Source: Hanleya hanleyi (taxonomy: Eukaryota > Mollusca > Polyplacophora > Lepidopleurida > Hanleyidae). From it: a stretch of DNA of 64,000 nucleotides. The notes under the pieces were generated by a model. It did not search any database. It worked only from the letters and a program-made list of their open reading frames with translations, and had not been told where the DNA came from. Each line of letters begins with the position of its first letter. The first letter of the stretch is position 1. The position numbers and the translations under genes were made by a program. Location: positions 1 to 64,000 of the forward strand of contig JAVTVY010017448.1 of the NCBI GenBank assembly GCA_036873755.1, given 5' to 3'. Below, piece after piece: positions 34,833-44,030 of the stretch.

Positions 34833-36652
34833 TATTTCAAGTTCACAGAACCTCCTTGCATTTCATATAAATATACTAAATCTATTGCCACCAAAATATT
34901 CAATTACTCCAATGCTGTCAAGGAGTTTGACTGGAACTTATACACGTCAGGAGGCTATAGTTGTGATTGTGAATTGTCGAACTTTATCTATACACCATGC
35001 AAACGTATTGTGACTGGTGACCTTGATGTGGTGAGTGATAAGGATCTGAAATTACTCCTGATGAAAGGATCTAAATATAGAGAGCCAAGAAGAATAAATC
35101 TGAAGGCCGACCAGAAGATAGTCCTGTCTGCATTAGAACAGTACGTTATTGATTGGTCTAAGCGAGAAAAGGTTGAACCTACAGTACTCGCTGATTGGCT
35201 GGACCTCACCAAGAGCAAGGTCGTTGAAACAATCCGCCATATTGACAGAAGTACTCTTCCCCAAGCAAAACAAGTACTGAGAAACCTCAATTCGCAAGAA
35301 GTTCTAGCAAATCTCCAGAGTAAATTCGTCATAGTCCCAGCAGACAAAGCTCCGAATAATATAATATTCATATGTAAATATTACTATTACCAGGTGCTGG
35401 TTAAAGAATTGAGTGTAGACATATCTTCATCAAATACGTCTACTTACTCCCAAACTGCATTTACTCTGGAAGATTTATTTAACAATCACAAACAGTTTCT
35501 CAGGGAAAGAGGTATTTGTCTTCCAACCAATCATAACGACATACCAAAACTATACTGGACTCCCAAAATGCATAAATCACCATACAAAGCTAGATTCATA
35601 GCTGGTTCTAGAAGCTGCACCACCAAGCTTCTTTCAACCCTATTGACGAGGGCCCTTCAGGAGGTAAAAGCATTTTGGGAAAGGTATTGCGCCACTATTT
35701 TCAAGAACTCTGGCGTTGAATGTATGTGGATATTGAAAAACTCAAAATGTCTTACGGAAGAACTTGATGCTAAAGGTCACATACCGTACAGACATGTATC
35801 CACATGGGATTTCTCGACTCTCTATACTACAATCCCTCATCAGGACCTTATTGACCGTCTAAGTTCATTAATAGTATCTGTGTTCAAGAAAACTGATCGT
35901 AGATATATTAATGTCGGAAGCCATAAAGCATTCTTTAGCTCGACTAGATACAAGAGATATCATTCATGGGATGTTTCTTTGTTTATAGAGTTGCTTGAAT
36001 TTCTCATTAAAAATATTTATGTGAAATTTGGCAACACAATATATCAGCAGCATATAGGTATTCCAATGGGTACTAATTGTGCACCCCTGTTGGCTGACCT
36101 GTATCTGTTCTCTTATGAATATGACTATATGCAGGCGCTTTCAAAACCGATCCATTCAAAGCCCGTTCTTTCTCATTCACCAAACGCTATATAGACGATC
36201 TTCTCGCTGTGGATAATCGCTATATAAATGACGCAGTGAAGGATATATATCCACCTTCACTGGATTTGAAGGAAACTACAGATAGCCCTACAGGCACATC
36301 TTATTTAGATCTCTTTATCTATAAAAATGAAGCGGGCATTCTCTCTCGTCGACTTTATGACAAAAGAGATGATTACAATTTCGACATCGTAAACTATCCC
36401 TTTCTGGATAGTAATATTCCAGTGGGACCTGCATATGGCGTATGCATATCTCGCTTAGTAGCATTTGCTAGATCCTGTGTTAAATGTGATGATTTTAATC
36501 AACGTCACAAAACATTGTTGCAGAAACTGATAAAACAGGGCTATTCCACCAAGCGCCTCCACTCAAAGTTTCTCAAATTTGGCGATACATATCGCATGCT
36601 GATAGCAAAATACGAACGTAGCGTGCAAGATCTATGGCGCTACGTTTCGTAA
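34833..36652 (+). pseudogene. Family A reverse transcriptase, one frameshift
   Basis: The first frame ends at 36,194 and the second continues to 36,652. Visible RT features are VPADKAPNNIIFICKYYY, PKLYWTPKMHKSPYKARFI, FSTLYTTIPHQDLI (motif A region), GIPMGTNCAPLLADLYLFSYE (motif B) and, after the shift near 36,170, the catalytic TKRYIDDLLAV. The end has LYDKRDDYNFDIVNYPFL. I regard the family as Penelope-like in the broad sense, because of LYTTIPH and G..MG spacing, but it differs from the classical element at 9.6-10.3 kb, and no GIY-YIG domain is visible. The first codons from 34,812 are antisense penton sequence and are not part of it. Confidence 0.8.
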
Positions 36653-37053
36653 CTTGTGTCTAATTCCGCTTAACCCGGGGCTAGGGGCCGTATGGACCCA
36701 TGTACTTCAAGATCCTCATGGTACTCATATGAAGAGTCACAATCAAAGCGTGACTGAGATACATCATTCTTTAGATGACGACTTTACAACGAATATTATG
36801 GATTAAGAATACTGATCAGCGATACGGATTTGATATTTTGGGAACATCATGATGTCTTGCCGGCATCATTGAAAACTGTTGACCGCTTCTCTCTTGCAGG
36901 AAACAAGCCTATGTTTATGTATACTATGATTGTTTTTTTGAATTTGGTGCTAATACTGTTATATGGAATATGGAATAGGTTTTTGGATTATGGACGCGGA
37001 TATTCTCTAATGGACGACGGCTGTATTATGAATGATGGACTAGACGCTTGTAA
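34833..37053 (+). mobile_element. Family A retroelement, longest copy in the window
   Basis: 2.2-kb insertion in the penton gene, 5'-truncated (starts inside the ORF at FKFTEPPCISYKY) and ending in GACGCTTGTAA. It consists of the RT ORF (to 36,652) plus about 400 bp of 3' untranslated region. No clear target duplication is visible; the penton reading frame appears to continue across the ends. It is the best preserved family A copy here and thus probably the youngest. Confidence 0.9.
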
Positions 37054-37708
37054 TTGATCTCCATACCTCTTTTTAATGGGAACCACCCGTAACAGAGGTG
37101 TGTTGACATCGCCGACAATGTGGTTGTCCACCACGTCCGAGTAGACGTACAGTCCGTACATACCCACCCTCATATCCATCGTGATGTGGCCTTTGTGGGC
37201 GGTGGGACCAGCGAACGTCCGTAGATCGAACCCCATCATTCGCTATAGGGCAGGGACTGATTTCCACACCCACGTTGGGACTGAGAGTGAGACAGGCCTT
37301 GTCGTTGTGTGTGTTGTGATCGAAGTCCACATGATTGATGAAGGGAAAGGTTTTGACGGGTTTTGAAACATTCGTGACCTCCCCTAGAGACTTATATTGC
37401 ATCATTTTTTTCAGCCCTTCCAGGAACTCCTTGGGGGTATCGTATTGGCCTTCGGCTAGGGACAGATGAGTGACTTTGCCTTCGTAGGTCACCTCGTATC
37501 ACACGTCCTTGGCTCGCACGTTGTACCACGAGTAAGGGTATTGGATATCCACGAGTCCACATTCCCAGCGTCCAGGTAAATGCAACGGTTGCGGCAACTG
37601 GGTCACGTACTTGGCCAAGGTGTTGTCAGGAAACACATCGAGCGAACTGTTACTGGGCAACGTGAGGTAAAACATGACGACTGAGCTTTCTTGCTTCTGC
37701 ACCTGGCT

Positions 37709-38512
37709 TTAATAGGGCTCCCAGGCCTTGGGCGGATGAACGCGGCGTTGTGTTCGTCGTGGTGACTTGCTACGTGTCATAGATCTTGATGTACGTAGTT
37801 TCAGGGGGTGGCGTGGTAAAACGGGTCACGAAGTAGGTGCTCGTCGTTGTGGTGTTTTGGGGGGTGACTCCGGTTCCCAAGAAGGTGGTGGTGGTGGTGG
37901 GGGGCCATTCGGCGATTGCTGGGTCCGCTACATCCACTGCCAACGTTGAGGATTCCCCACCAATTCTTGAGGGACGTGTGTGTCTTTCAACCCCTGAGCA
38001 AAGGCTTCCCAGCCCGGTGGATTAGAGTGTTTGCGAGAGCGCACCGTATCGTTGATCAAATCGGTGATATGAGACCCCGGCACCACTCTATTTCGAATAA
38101 GCAGTTCCCCCTGGTCGCTCCAACCCATATCAGGATTCTGTTTCACCCGGTCCAGCAATAAACGTGCCTTGGTCTTGAATGCCTTAGGGACGCTGGCCAA
38201 GACTTCATCTTCCAGCTGAGGTGATGATGGCGGTGTTGGTGCTGGTGCTGGTGGTCGTGGTGGTGATGTACTGCTACGTCCTCTATATTGATCCATAAAC
38301 GTCTTGTACCGGTTCAGCATCTGATGGTAGAGTTGAATTTTCTCGTGATCGGGTAGTCGACGCTGGAGTATACTATTCATCTCTTCGTCAAGGGACTGGA
38401 GTTGTTGCACCGTGGCAGGCACGGGATAGGGGGATTGCAAACTCTGTAACAGTCGAGGTTCCACCAGCATCATTTTTTTTTTCGTATGTTCCATGACGTT
38501 AGCGTGCTCCAC
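37709..38512 (-). pseudogene. Conserved Polinton protein with two nonsense codons
   Basis: One 267-codon frame runs from ATG 38,512 (or 38,494, MEHTKKKMMLVEPRLL) to a stop at 37,709, with premature TAG at 37,928 and a TGA further on. N-terminal part: VPATVQQLQSLDEEMNSIL, a short-helix region that looks coiled. Then a Pro-rich linker (PPRPPAPAPTPP), then VPKAFKTKARLLLDRVK and VVPGSHITDLINDTVR, then WEAFAQGL. Beyond the first stop it is Pro-rich and basic, ending KAWEPY. Genes of this type occur beside penton in Polintons; the function is unknown to me. It overlaps the upstream gene by 14 bp if 38,512 is used. Confidence 0.7.
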
Positions 38513-38843
38513 CCAAGATGGACCCTACTAACGGTCCCAGTACGGAGGCGGCTAAGGGAGCGAGTAGTGCCCCGAGCAATCCATCTCGCTGTAACACCTG
38601 TTTCTTTTTCTTCAAACTTCCCGTCTTCTTCACCAGCGTTCGGAGACCCATCTTGTGCCGTTGCAATTTCCCTTTCTGCAGGGGAGTCAGAGGAACATTC
38701 CCTTTTAACATATTATGGGCGACTTCACACAAACACCGTACCAATCCCGCATCCGCGCCGCGCATCAGGGCCCGGCCCACCTCCGGTGGGGCGCTGCGTA
38801 ATACGCGGAGCGCCGGCGCGTGCTTCCGTATCCGCGCAGACAT
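38499..38843 (-). CDS. Small conserved Polinton protein with hydrophobic C-terminus
   Basis: This intact 114-residue frame has an N-terminal helical half (VLRSAPPEVGRALMRGADAG), a basic middle (LTPLQKGKLQRHKMGLRTLV, then SLKKKKQVL) and a C-terminal hydrophobic segment rich in Gly, Ala and Leu (LLGALLAPLAASVLGPLVG). Similar small proteins are found between ATPase and penton in related elements. A membrane-active or scaffold role in assembly is inference from composition only. It lies 43 bp after the ATPase stop on the same strand. Confidence 0.65.
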   Translation of the reverse strand: MSARIRKHAPALRVLRSAPPEVGRALMRGADAGLVRCLCEVAHNMLKGNVPLTPLQKGKLQRHKMGLRTLVKKTGSLKKKKQVLQRDGLLGALLAPLAASVLGPLVGSILGGAR

Positions 38844-38886
38844 GATGAAGAAGTGAATGCTAGAGTGTTGTGTCTTCTTCTTTTAT

Positions 38887-39501
38887 TTATTTGGGCATGT
38901 ACACCGTCTGAAACTCTCCGGGAAAAATGTGGGTCCGCAATCGAAGTGCCGAGGGTATCCTTTGTTTCAAGTCGATGAGAAGATTACCGTGGGCCCCTTG
39001 GGTGGCATCTTCAAAGGCTTCCCGCACAAAGGCCGTGTTTTTAGGGTACATCTGTCTCGCCAGGTGCATTATTTGTGATGCTTCTCTGGGGTTTTTGAAC
39101 AACACCACATACTGAGCATTCAAACTGATGTTGCGGTGCTCTTTGTTCTTACTGAAGAGATTCTGGACGATGTAGATGATGCTCAACCGACGATGATGGC
39201 TCCCTTTCGTAAAGAGACGCGTCACCCGACTGTCCGTTTCGGTCATTAGATCGTCTACCACCACCAACGTGTCTTCTGGGGTATCCTCTGGGGGTAATCC
39301 TTCCACCAAGGTGAGTCCAGGTATGCGTGCCAGTTCCTCGTACGCAGGCTGCCAAGCTTCATAACACCAGAGGATGTGAGCCACGGGCGGTGAAATGAGG
39401 GCTGACCCGTGTTGGATGAGCCGTTGTACGAAGTGTGTTTTTCCCGACCCGGTCGGTCCATCGATGAGACACGTGAAGGGATGCTGCCACCGAGGATCCA
39501 T
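38887..39501 (-). CDS. ATP: FtsK/A32-like genome-packaging ATPase
   Basis: Intact 204-residue ATPase expected to pump DNA into capsids using ATP. Walker A is GPTGSGKT at residues 15-22, close to the N-terminus as usual in Polinton ATPases. Walker B is TLVVVDDLM near residues 80-88, followed by TKGSHHRRLSIIYIVQNLF, which fits the sensor region with a conserved Gln-Asn. It starts 3 bp after the stop of the membrane-protein gene and is followed by the small hydrophobic protein, so co-transcription in the late block is likely. Confidence 0.93.
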   Translation of the reverse strand: MDPRWQHPFTCLIDGPTGSGKTHFVQRLIQHGSALISPPVAHILWCYEAWQPAYEELARIPGLTLVEGLPPEDTPEDTLVVVDDLMTETDSRVTRLFTKGSHHRRLSIIYIVQNLFSKNKEHRNISLNAQYVVLFKNPREASQIMHLARQMYPKNTAFVREAFEDATQGAHGNLLIDLKQRIPSALRLRTHIFPGEFQTVYMPK

Positions 39502-39504
39502 AGT

Positions 39505-40082
39505 TTATTTGTTAATTTGCGCCAAGCGTTCCACCGTTGTCGTGGATCCCACCGGGGGTCGTAGTCGTTCGGGTACCGTTGCCGTGGTAAACGTGGTACT
39601 ATACCCACTCTAGGCGTTAGAGTCGTGGTCGTGGGAGTCCTATGTTGCCGTGGTTTTGCCCTGGTGGCTGTGATGGTGGAAGGTGATGCTGGTGGGGGCT
39701 CCTGAGGGTAGGACTAGGCAGGTACACGGGTGGTACCCTGGTGACGTTCCGCAGAGTAGTAGTAGTAGTAGTAGTAGTAGGAATGAGAGTGGGACTAGAC
39801 TGCGTAGTGGTACGTGCTGTAGAACTTGGTGGTACCCTGGTAATGTTCCGGAGAGTAGTAGGAGAGATGGTGGTGGTGGTGGTGGTGGTGTTGGGTGATT
39901 GCACTTGACCTTGGGGGGGCAGCTATTGAACGAGTGGATGGTAGGTTGTAACAGGATATCAGGTACGCCAAGTCGTAGAAGACTCCTCCAAACAAGGTAC
40001 CCAGAAGCACTAGTATACACACGACGGTACCGAATTGTCCTTTTCGAGTCCGCAGCAGTAAGGGCAGATGTGCGCTATCCAT
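39505..40082 (-). pseudogene. Single-pass membrane protein with Thr/Pro-rich stalk, probably frameshifted
   Basis: The ATG at 40,082 (context ACCATGG) opens a basic N-terminus and a hydrophobic segment (FGTVVCILVLLGTLFGGVFY, about residues 17-36). Low-complexity DNA (AGT repeats near 39,755-39,780; GGT repeats near 39,867-39,892) encodes Thr-, His- or Pro-rich runs depending on frame. The Thr-rich frame (TLRNITRVPP and TLRNVTRVPP repeats), ending RPPVGSTTTVERLAQINK at 39,505, looks most protein-like but is not in frame with the start. I infer frameshifts in the repeats. A TATA-like CTATAAATT is at 40,124-40,132, about 45 bp upstream. Confidence 0.5.
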
Positions 40083-40126
40083 GGTACAACCCTAGACTGA
40101 ACGCTGTAGGCGATGTGAGGTAGAAT

Positions 40127-41305
40127 TTATAGCCGTTTCATGTCACGGGCTGAGCCCCAGGAATTAAACGAACTGGGCCAACCTTGCCATTTGACGAAAT
40201 GATAGGGGATGCCACGTCGACGTTCCGTTTTCAAAATCTTTTCCACCGTGTAGTAGTCTTTCCGTGTTTTTACTACCGGTTGTAATTCCGCCTCGTAAAA
40301 CGTGCCTTGCAGTGTTTCTCCTTGTTGATCTTCCAGTTGATAGACGTGTGGGTTTCGAGGGCTATGGCGAACGATGACAAAGTGCTCGTCACTCCAGTTG
40401 GGCAAGTAACTTTTCTCAAATTGCCCTTTGACTTTACTGATCCGTACCACATCTCCGCGTTTGTAACGGGGTGAAGTGAGCGGACTTGGTTCTATCGAGT
40501 ACAGCGTACGGCGCACTTGATGTTCGTTGCGTTCCGTCACATCGAGGGGAGCCCGCTGGATACTGCGATGATAGGCTCGATTGTACCCTTGGACCAGTTG
40601 AGGTAGCACATTGATGTACCGTCGGGTGTTTTTGGCGGTAAAATACTTGTACATCCGACCTTTGAAGGTCCGATTGAATCGTTCCACCACAGAGGCTTTG
40701 GTCTCGTTGTACGTATGGAAGAAAAACACCTTCTGTTTCTTAAGAAAGGCTTGAAAGTGTCGGTTGAGAAATTTTGTGCCTTCATCCGTTTGCAAATAGG
40801 GGGGTTTGCGACCCGTCTTGAAAATCTGCTGGAACGCTCGTACCAGATTCTCTCCTGGTTTGGTCCGGATGGGTAGCACCCACGCGTACTTGGATAAAAT
40901 ATCGATACAGGTCAACATGTACCGATGTCCATCATTGTGGGCAGCAAATCGACTCATATCGACCAAATCGGCCTGCCATTGTGCGTCTACTCCTCCTACG
41001 ATGACTGGGTTACGGCAAAAATGTCGTCGGGCGGCTCGATGTAAGCTATATGTGTCTTGGGTTTTTAACCATTCTCGAACTTCAGTTCGACTGATGCTTT
41101 GGGAATGTGCAGCTCGAGCGAGCTCTCCCACAGCGCTATAAGTGGCTCGACTGGTTGGGTTGTAATACAAATCTGTTAACACCTTGTTCACAGTCTTACT
41201 CCACGTGGACTCCTGCCGGCCGGTCTTGCGGGTGCTCCACTGGCTTCCCTTTCGGGTCCCCCTCTGGGTGCCCCTCTGGGTTGCGCTGTTGTGTGTTCGC
41301 TTCAT
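40127..41305 (-). CDS. INT: Retroviral-type DDE integrase with chromodomain
   Basis: Intact 392-residue integrase that would join element ends to chromosomal DNA. The catalytic core has Asp in WQADLVDM (about residue 113), Asp in QTDEGTKF and Glu in SVVERFNRT, with 33 residues between the last two. A C-terminal SH3-like region (RYKRGDVVRISKVKGQFEK) is followed by a chromodomain (YTVEKILKTERR, then YHFVKWQGWPSSFNSW), which may target chromatin. The start at 41,305 has a TATA element CTATATATATAG at 41,339-41,350. All catalytic residues are present, so this protein could still act in trans on intact ends. Confidence 0.95.
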   Translation of the reverse strand: MKRTHNSATQRGTQRGTRKGSQWSTRKTGRQESTWSKTVNKVLTDLYYNPTSRATYSAVGELARAAHSQSISRTEVREWLKTQDTYSLHRAARRHFCRNPVIVGGVDAQWQADLVDMSRFAAHNDGHRYMLTCIDILSKYAWVLPIRTKPGENLVRAFQQIFKTGRKPPYLQTDEGTKFLNRHFQAFLKKQKVFFFHTYNETKASVVERFNRTFKGRMYKYFTAKNTRRYINVLPQLVQGYNRAYHRSIQRAPLDVTERNEHQVRRTLYSIEPSPLTSPRYKRGDVVRISKVKGQFEKSYLPNWSDEHFVIVRHSPRNPHVYQLEDQQGETLQGTFYEAELQPVVKTRKDYYTVEKILKTERRRGIPYHFVKWQGWPSSFNSWGSARDMKRL

Positions 41306-41338
41306 GGTAAGACACTGACACTCTAGCTTGTGTGCACC

Positions 41339-41350
41339 CTATATATATAG
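41339..41350 (-). promoter_or_regulatory. TATA element of integrase
   Basis: A palindromic CTATATATATAG lies about 35-45 bp upstream of the integrase ATG, the spacing expected for a TATA box with a short leader. Confidence 0.6.
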
Positions 41351-41383
41351 TACTTCATCGACATTGGGGACTACTTTTTCCAA

Positions 41384-42008
41384 GGCCGCCCATAGATCAG
41401 GTCCAGGGTAAAATGTCCTCCGTCCAGACAGATGAGTTGAGCAAAAAAGGCGCCGCGGAAAATGTAGACCTGGTCACACAGGTGAATGCTATCACCGTCC
41501 AGTGTTCCCTTTAACACACGTTTCAAGGTGGTCCATCCCTCCGGGGACAGAGAGACGTCGGATTATGGTGCCCACCCAGTGCGGTTATGGGTGAGGTCGA
41601 CTCGTTTGGGGTACAACAATAGGGTACAGCCAGGTGTAAGAGTCCGGGTAGCCACAGAGTTCGCGTCGGGGTGCAGTAAGTCGTGGACGTCGGATAATAG
41701 CTTTCAGTGCCTGCCATAATGCAGGACGGAGTGTGATATGGGGACCACCACGCTGTTCTAACCGGGGAAAAAGAATCATCTCCACCACTTCGTAGGTAGA
41801 CACCGACTCCCACGTGCATGAAATCGACTTCGGGCTCTTTTCCCTGTAACAACCTTGTCAGTAGAGTCCACCCTGCTAGGGTTAAAAATAGCTTCACCTC
41901 TCGGGGTTGTTCTTCGATGAGCTGCAGGTGATGGTCATTGACGATCAGGGTGACGTTGGCGGTCAGTTGGAACAACGCAGGCTCACCATCTGTTCTGCAC
42001 GCTCCCAT
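41384..42008 (-). pseudogene. PC4-like protein, frameshifted
   Basis: The start is chosen at ATG 42,008 (CCACCATGG context), with TATATATA at 42,044-42,051. The first part, ALFQLTANVTLIVNDHHLQL, then REVKLFLTLAGWTLLTRLLQ, resembles the strand-strand-helix pattern of the PC4/p15 single-strand DNA-binding fold, whose end is usually LT..W..L. The frame shifts near 41,800 and again near 41,700. A second such unit with CTLLLYPKRVDLTHNRTGWAP, a stop, then DVSLSPEGWTTLKRVLKG reaches the end near 41,384. PC4-type proteins bind DNA or modulate transcription. The assignment rests on pattern only, and the gene is decayed. Confidence 0.45.
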
Positions 42009-42184
42009 GGTGGTGAATGACAAACACCGGCTAGGGAGGCCTGTATATATAGAGTAGCGCGCTTCCTGTACAGGCGCTTATACTACACCCTGTCAGTCCC
42101 TAGTGGACTAACCTCTACTCCCGCAAAATAGGGTTGGACGGGTAATTTTTATACTACTACAATGTCCCCCTATGGGTATAATTA

Positions 42185-42477
42185 ACTCCTAGTCCGTAGC
42201 CGTACACGTTATAGTTTTTATTTTTTCATGTCTCTCTATCCTGGTCCGTACCCGTACACGTTATGGTTTTATTTTTCCGTCTCCCTTCACCCTTCATGAA
42301 AGTCCGTGATCATTCGGTAGTGTAATGTTAAATTAACCCCTAGTCCGTAGCCGTACACGTTATAGTTTTATTTTTTCGTGCCTCTGTATGCTAGTCCGTA
42401 CCCGTACACGTAATAGTTATTATTTTCCATGGCCCCACCTTCGTCAAAATCCGTGATCATTCGGGGTGTAATGTTAT
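42185..42477. repeat. Direct repeats between integrase side and Q-rich gene
   Basis: Two units of about 150 bp each contain two copies of AGTCCGTA(G/C)CCGTACACGT followed by an AT-rich TTATAGTTTTTATTTT, and one TCCGTGATCATTCGG. The four motif copies are at about 42,190, 42,242, 42,341 and 42,393. Position between divergent genes suggests a regulatory or replication-related role, but this is unproven. Confidence 0.7.
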
Positions 42478-42931
42478 AGGGATACGAATTGATTTAACCT
42501 AGGATTTCCTATAGCGCAGCCTGGTGCAAAAACCAGGATTGAAATGTTAACCCAGAAGGTATTGCAGCGCCTTATTTCAACCAATGGCTAAGCATGAACA
42601 AGAGCCAATGGGTGGGCTAAGCCGGTGTTTAGACAGCCAATCGATATCATCCTGGGTTATTGTATGGGCCTTCAATTTAACCTAGGAAATTGCCATTGAA
42701 AGCTTGGTAGGATTCTGGCGGAATGGGGGGCCGTGTGCAACTATCGCATTTGGACCAATGAATATCCAGTATTTCAACCAATAGATTTACCCGAAGAAGA
42801 GCCAATCGCTGAAGTTTGCGCCTTTTAGACAGCCATCACATTCAGCATATAAACTCCGAGCCAAGCGGACAAGAGCGCATTCTATCACAATATTTCCATC
42901 CGTAAAGACCGTATTGAGAGAGAGAGAACAC
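42478..42931 (+). promoter_or_regulatory. CCAAT-rich promoter region
   Basis: Six plus-strand CCAAT boxes (near 42,579, 42,604, 42,640, 42,752, 42,778 and 42,801) precede an ATATAAAC box at 42,847-42,854 and the gene start at 42,932. Clustered CCAAT boxes are typical NF-Y targets in animals, so host-factor-driven expression of the following gene is inferred. Confidence 0.6.
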
Positions 42932-43366
42932 ATGAGCCGTGTAGCAAAAATGTCTACCACCAGAGCTGCAGGACTCATGGCCAAAGAGAAGAGAGAGAGA
43001 GAGGCGCTTGCAGTGGCGGTGACGGCGTATTGGTTGGGCGAGATACGGGAATGGTGCCGACAGAACATGAATTTCACCACACAGACATGGCAATATCTGC
43101 ACCATCTAATCGCCGCGGCCCCCGCAACGTTAACCGGTGAAGACTGGTTGGATTGCCTGCGAGATGCCCTCGACGAGCACCACCACCAACAACAACAGGA
43201 GTTCGTAGGCATCAGCGTGCTGCAAAGAATTGCGCCAGCGTCCTTTTTGGACCGGATTCCATTAGTCCCGGATGCGGAGCAACAGCCCCAACAACAACAA
43301 CAACAGCCTGGCCCCCAACAACAACAACAGCCCGGGGGCTACTTCTCCGCCAGTTTGATCGGGTAG
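42932..43366 (+). CDS. Unrecognised Polinton gene with Gln-rich tail
   Basis: A 144-residue frame; the first true ATG is at 42,932 (MSRVAKMSTTRAAGLM). The N-terminal 35 residues are basic and helical. The middle (VTAYWLGEIREWCRQNMNF, TWQYLHHLIAAAP, DWLDCLRDALDEHH) looks like a compact helical domain. The last third is Pro/Gln-rich. I do not recognise the family. The helical middle with several Trp/Leu positions could be a death-fold-like or protein-interaction domain, which I cannot establish. AATAAA at 43,388 lies 22 bp after the stop. Confidence 0.6.
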   Translation: MSRVAKMSTTRAAGLMAKEKREREALAVAVTAYWLGEIREWCRQNMNFTTQTWQYLHHLIAAAPATLTGEDWLDCLRDALDEHHHQQQQEFVGISVLQRIAPASFLDRIPLVPDAEQQPQQQQQQPGPQQQQQPGGYFSASLIG

Positions 43367-43387
43367 ACAGGACAACCCCATCCCCTG

Positions 43388-43393
43388 AATAAA
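43388..43393 (+). terminator. Polyadenylation signal of the Q-rich gene
   Basis: An AATAAA hexamer lies 22 bp downstream of the stop codon of the gene at 42,932-43,366. Confidence 0.6.
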
Positions 43394-43624
43394 ACAGGGT
43401 AAACAAATTGATTTGTACGGCCCTTTTCAGGGCCGCCCCAATCTTCCGAAAGGGCATATAACGTGGCACATTCAATTAAAATCAGGCCCTACATTTGTGA
43501 ATCTCCTCTCCTCTGTATTCTATGATTACCAATCTCCAACGCCAAAAAAAAAAATCTGCCATCAAAGTCCCTTTTGAGGGCCAACCCCTAGCCTTCCAAA
43601 CAGGACTTGCCCCTAGGCCCTACG

Positions 43625-43838
43625 AATGCCAATCCCCTCTCCTCTATGATTACCTATCTCCCACACCTCCTCACAACAAAAAAAAAAATTTTTACACTCG
43701 TTTTTTTCCGGGACTACTCGGTATATCTCAATCTCCCCTCCTCTATGATTACCAATCTCCCACACCTCCTCACAACAACAACAAAAAAATTTGTACACTC
43801 GGCTTTTTCCGGGACTAATCGGCATATTATTACCGTAC
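43625..43838 (+). repeat. ~105-bp tandem duplication
   Basis: Two direct units (about 43,628-43,732 and 43,733-43,838) both contain CTCCTCTATGATTACC, CACACCTCCTCACAACAA and TTTTTCCGGGACTA. A partial third is at 43,500-43,545. It lies in the gap between the Q-rich gene and the RING gene. Confidence 0.75.
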
Positions 43839-44030
43839 ATTCATACTAATAGTGTTTTTTTTTGACCTGGGCGCTGTTAGTAGAAAGTTCCCATTCACTA
43901 AGTGTTAATTACCTATTTTTACCTAGGTGTGTGCGTGCAGGAGCTGATGTTTGTGCTTTTAATTAGAAGCTTGACCTGTCAAGTATGATTGGGTGGTCCT
44001 CATAAGGACCGTTAGGAAGGTGTAAGGGGA

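Larger units (their letters stand above)
34665..37675 (-). pseudogene. Penton (single jelly-roll minor capsid) gene split by retroelement
   Basis: The 5' part (37,675-37,054) begins MFYLTLPSNSSLDVFPDNTL and continues WECGLVDIQYPYSW, the typical start of Polinton penton proteins. A TGA at 37,499-37,501 and a frameshift near 37,245 break it. After GLYVYSDVVDNHIVGD and KKRYGDQ the sequence is interrupted by family A copy 34,833-37,053. The 3' part (34,832-34,665) resumes with SFNHVLYLPVR and DDTGRPVAFERGKVVLTLHF, then a stop. In the virion this protein would close the five-fold vertices. I prefer the ATG at 37,675 to the one at 37,702, because MFYLTLP is the usual beginning. Confidence 0.9.

Noticed and set aside
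39640..40020. Pro/Leu-run frames opposite or beside the membrane-protein gene
   Set aside because: They are alternative readings of trinucleotide repeats. Only the membrane-segment start and the Thr-rich frame look protein-like.
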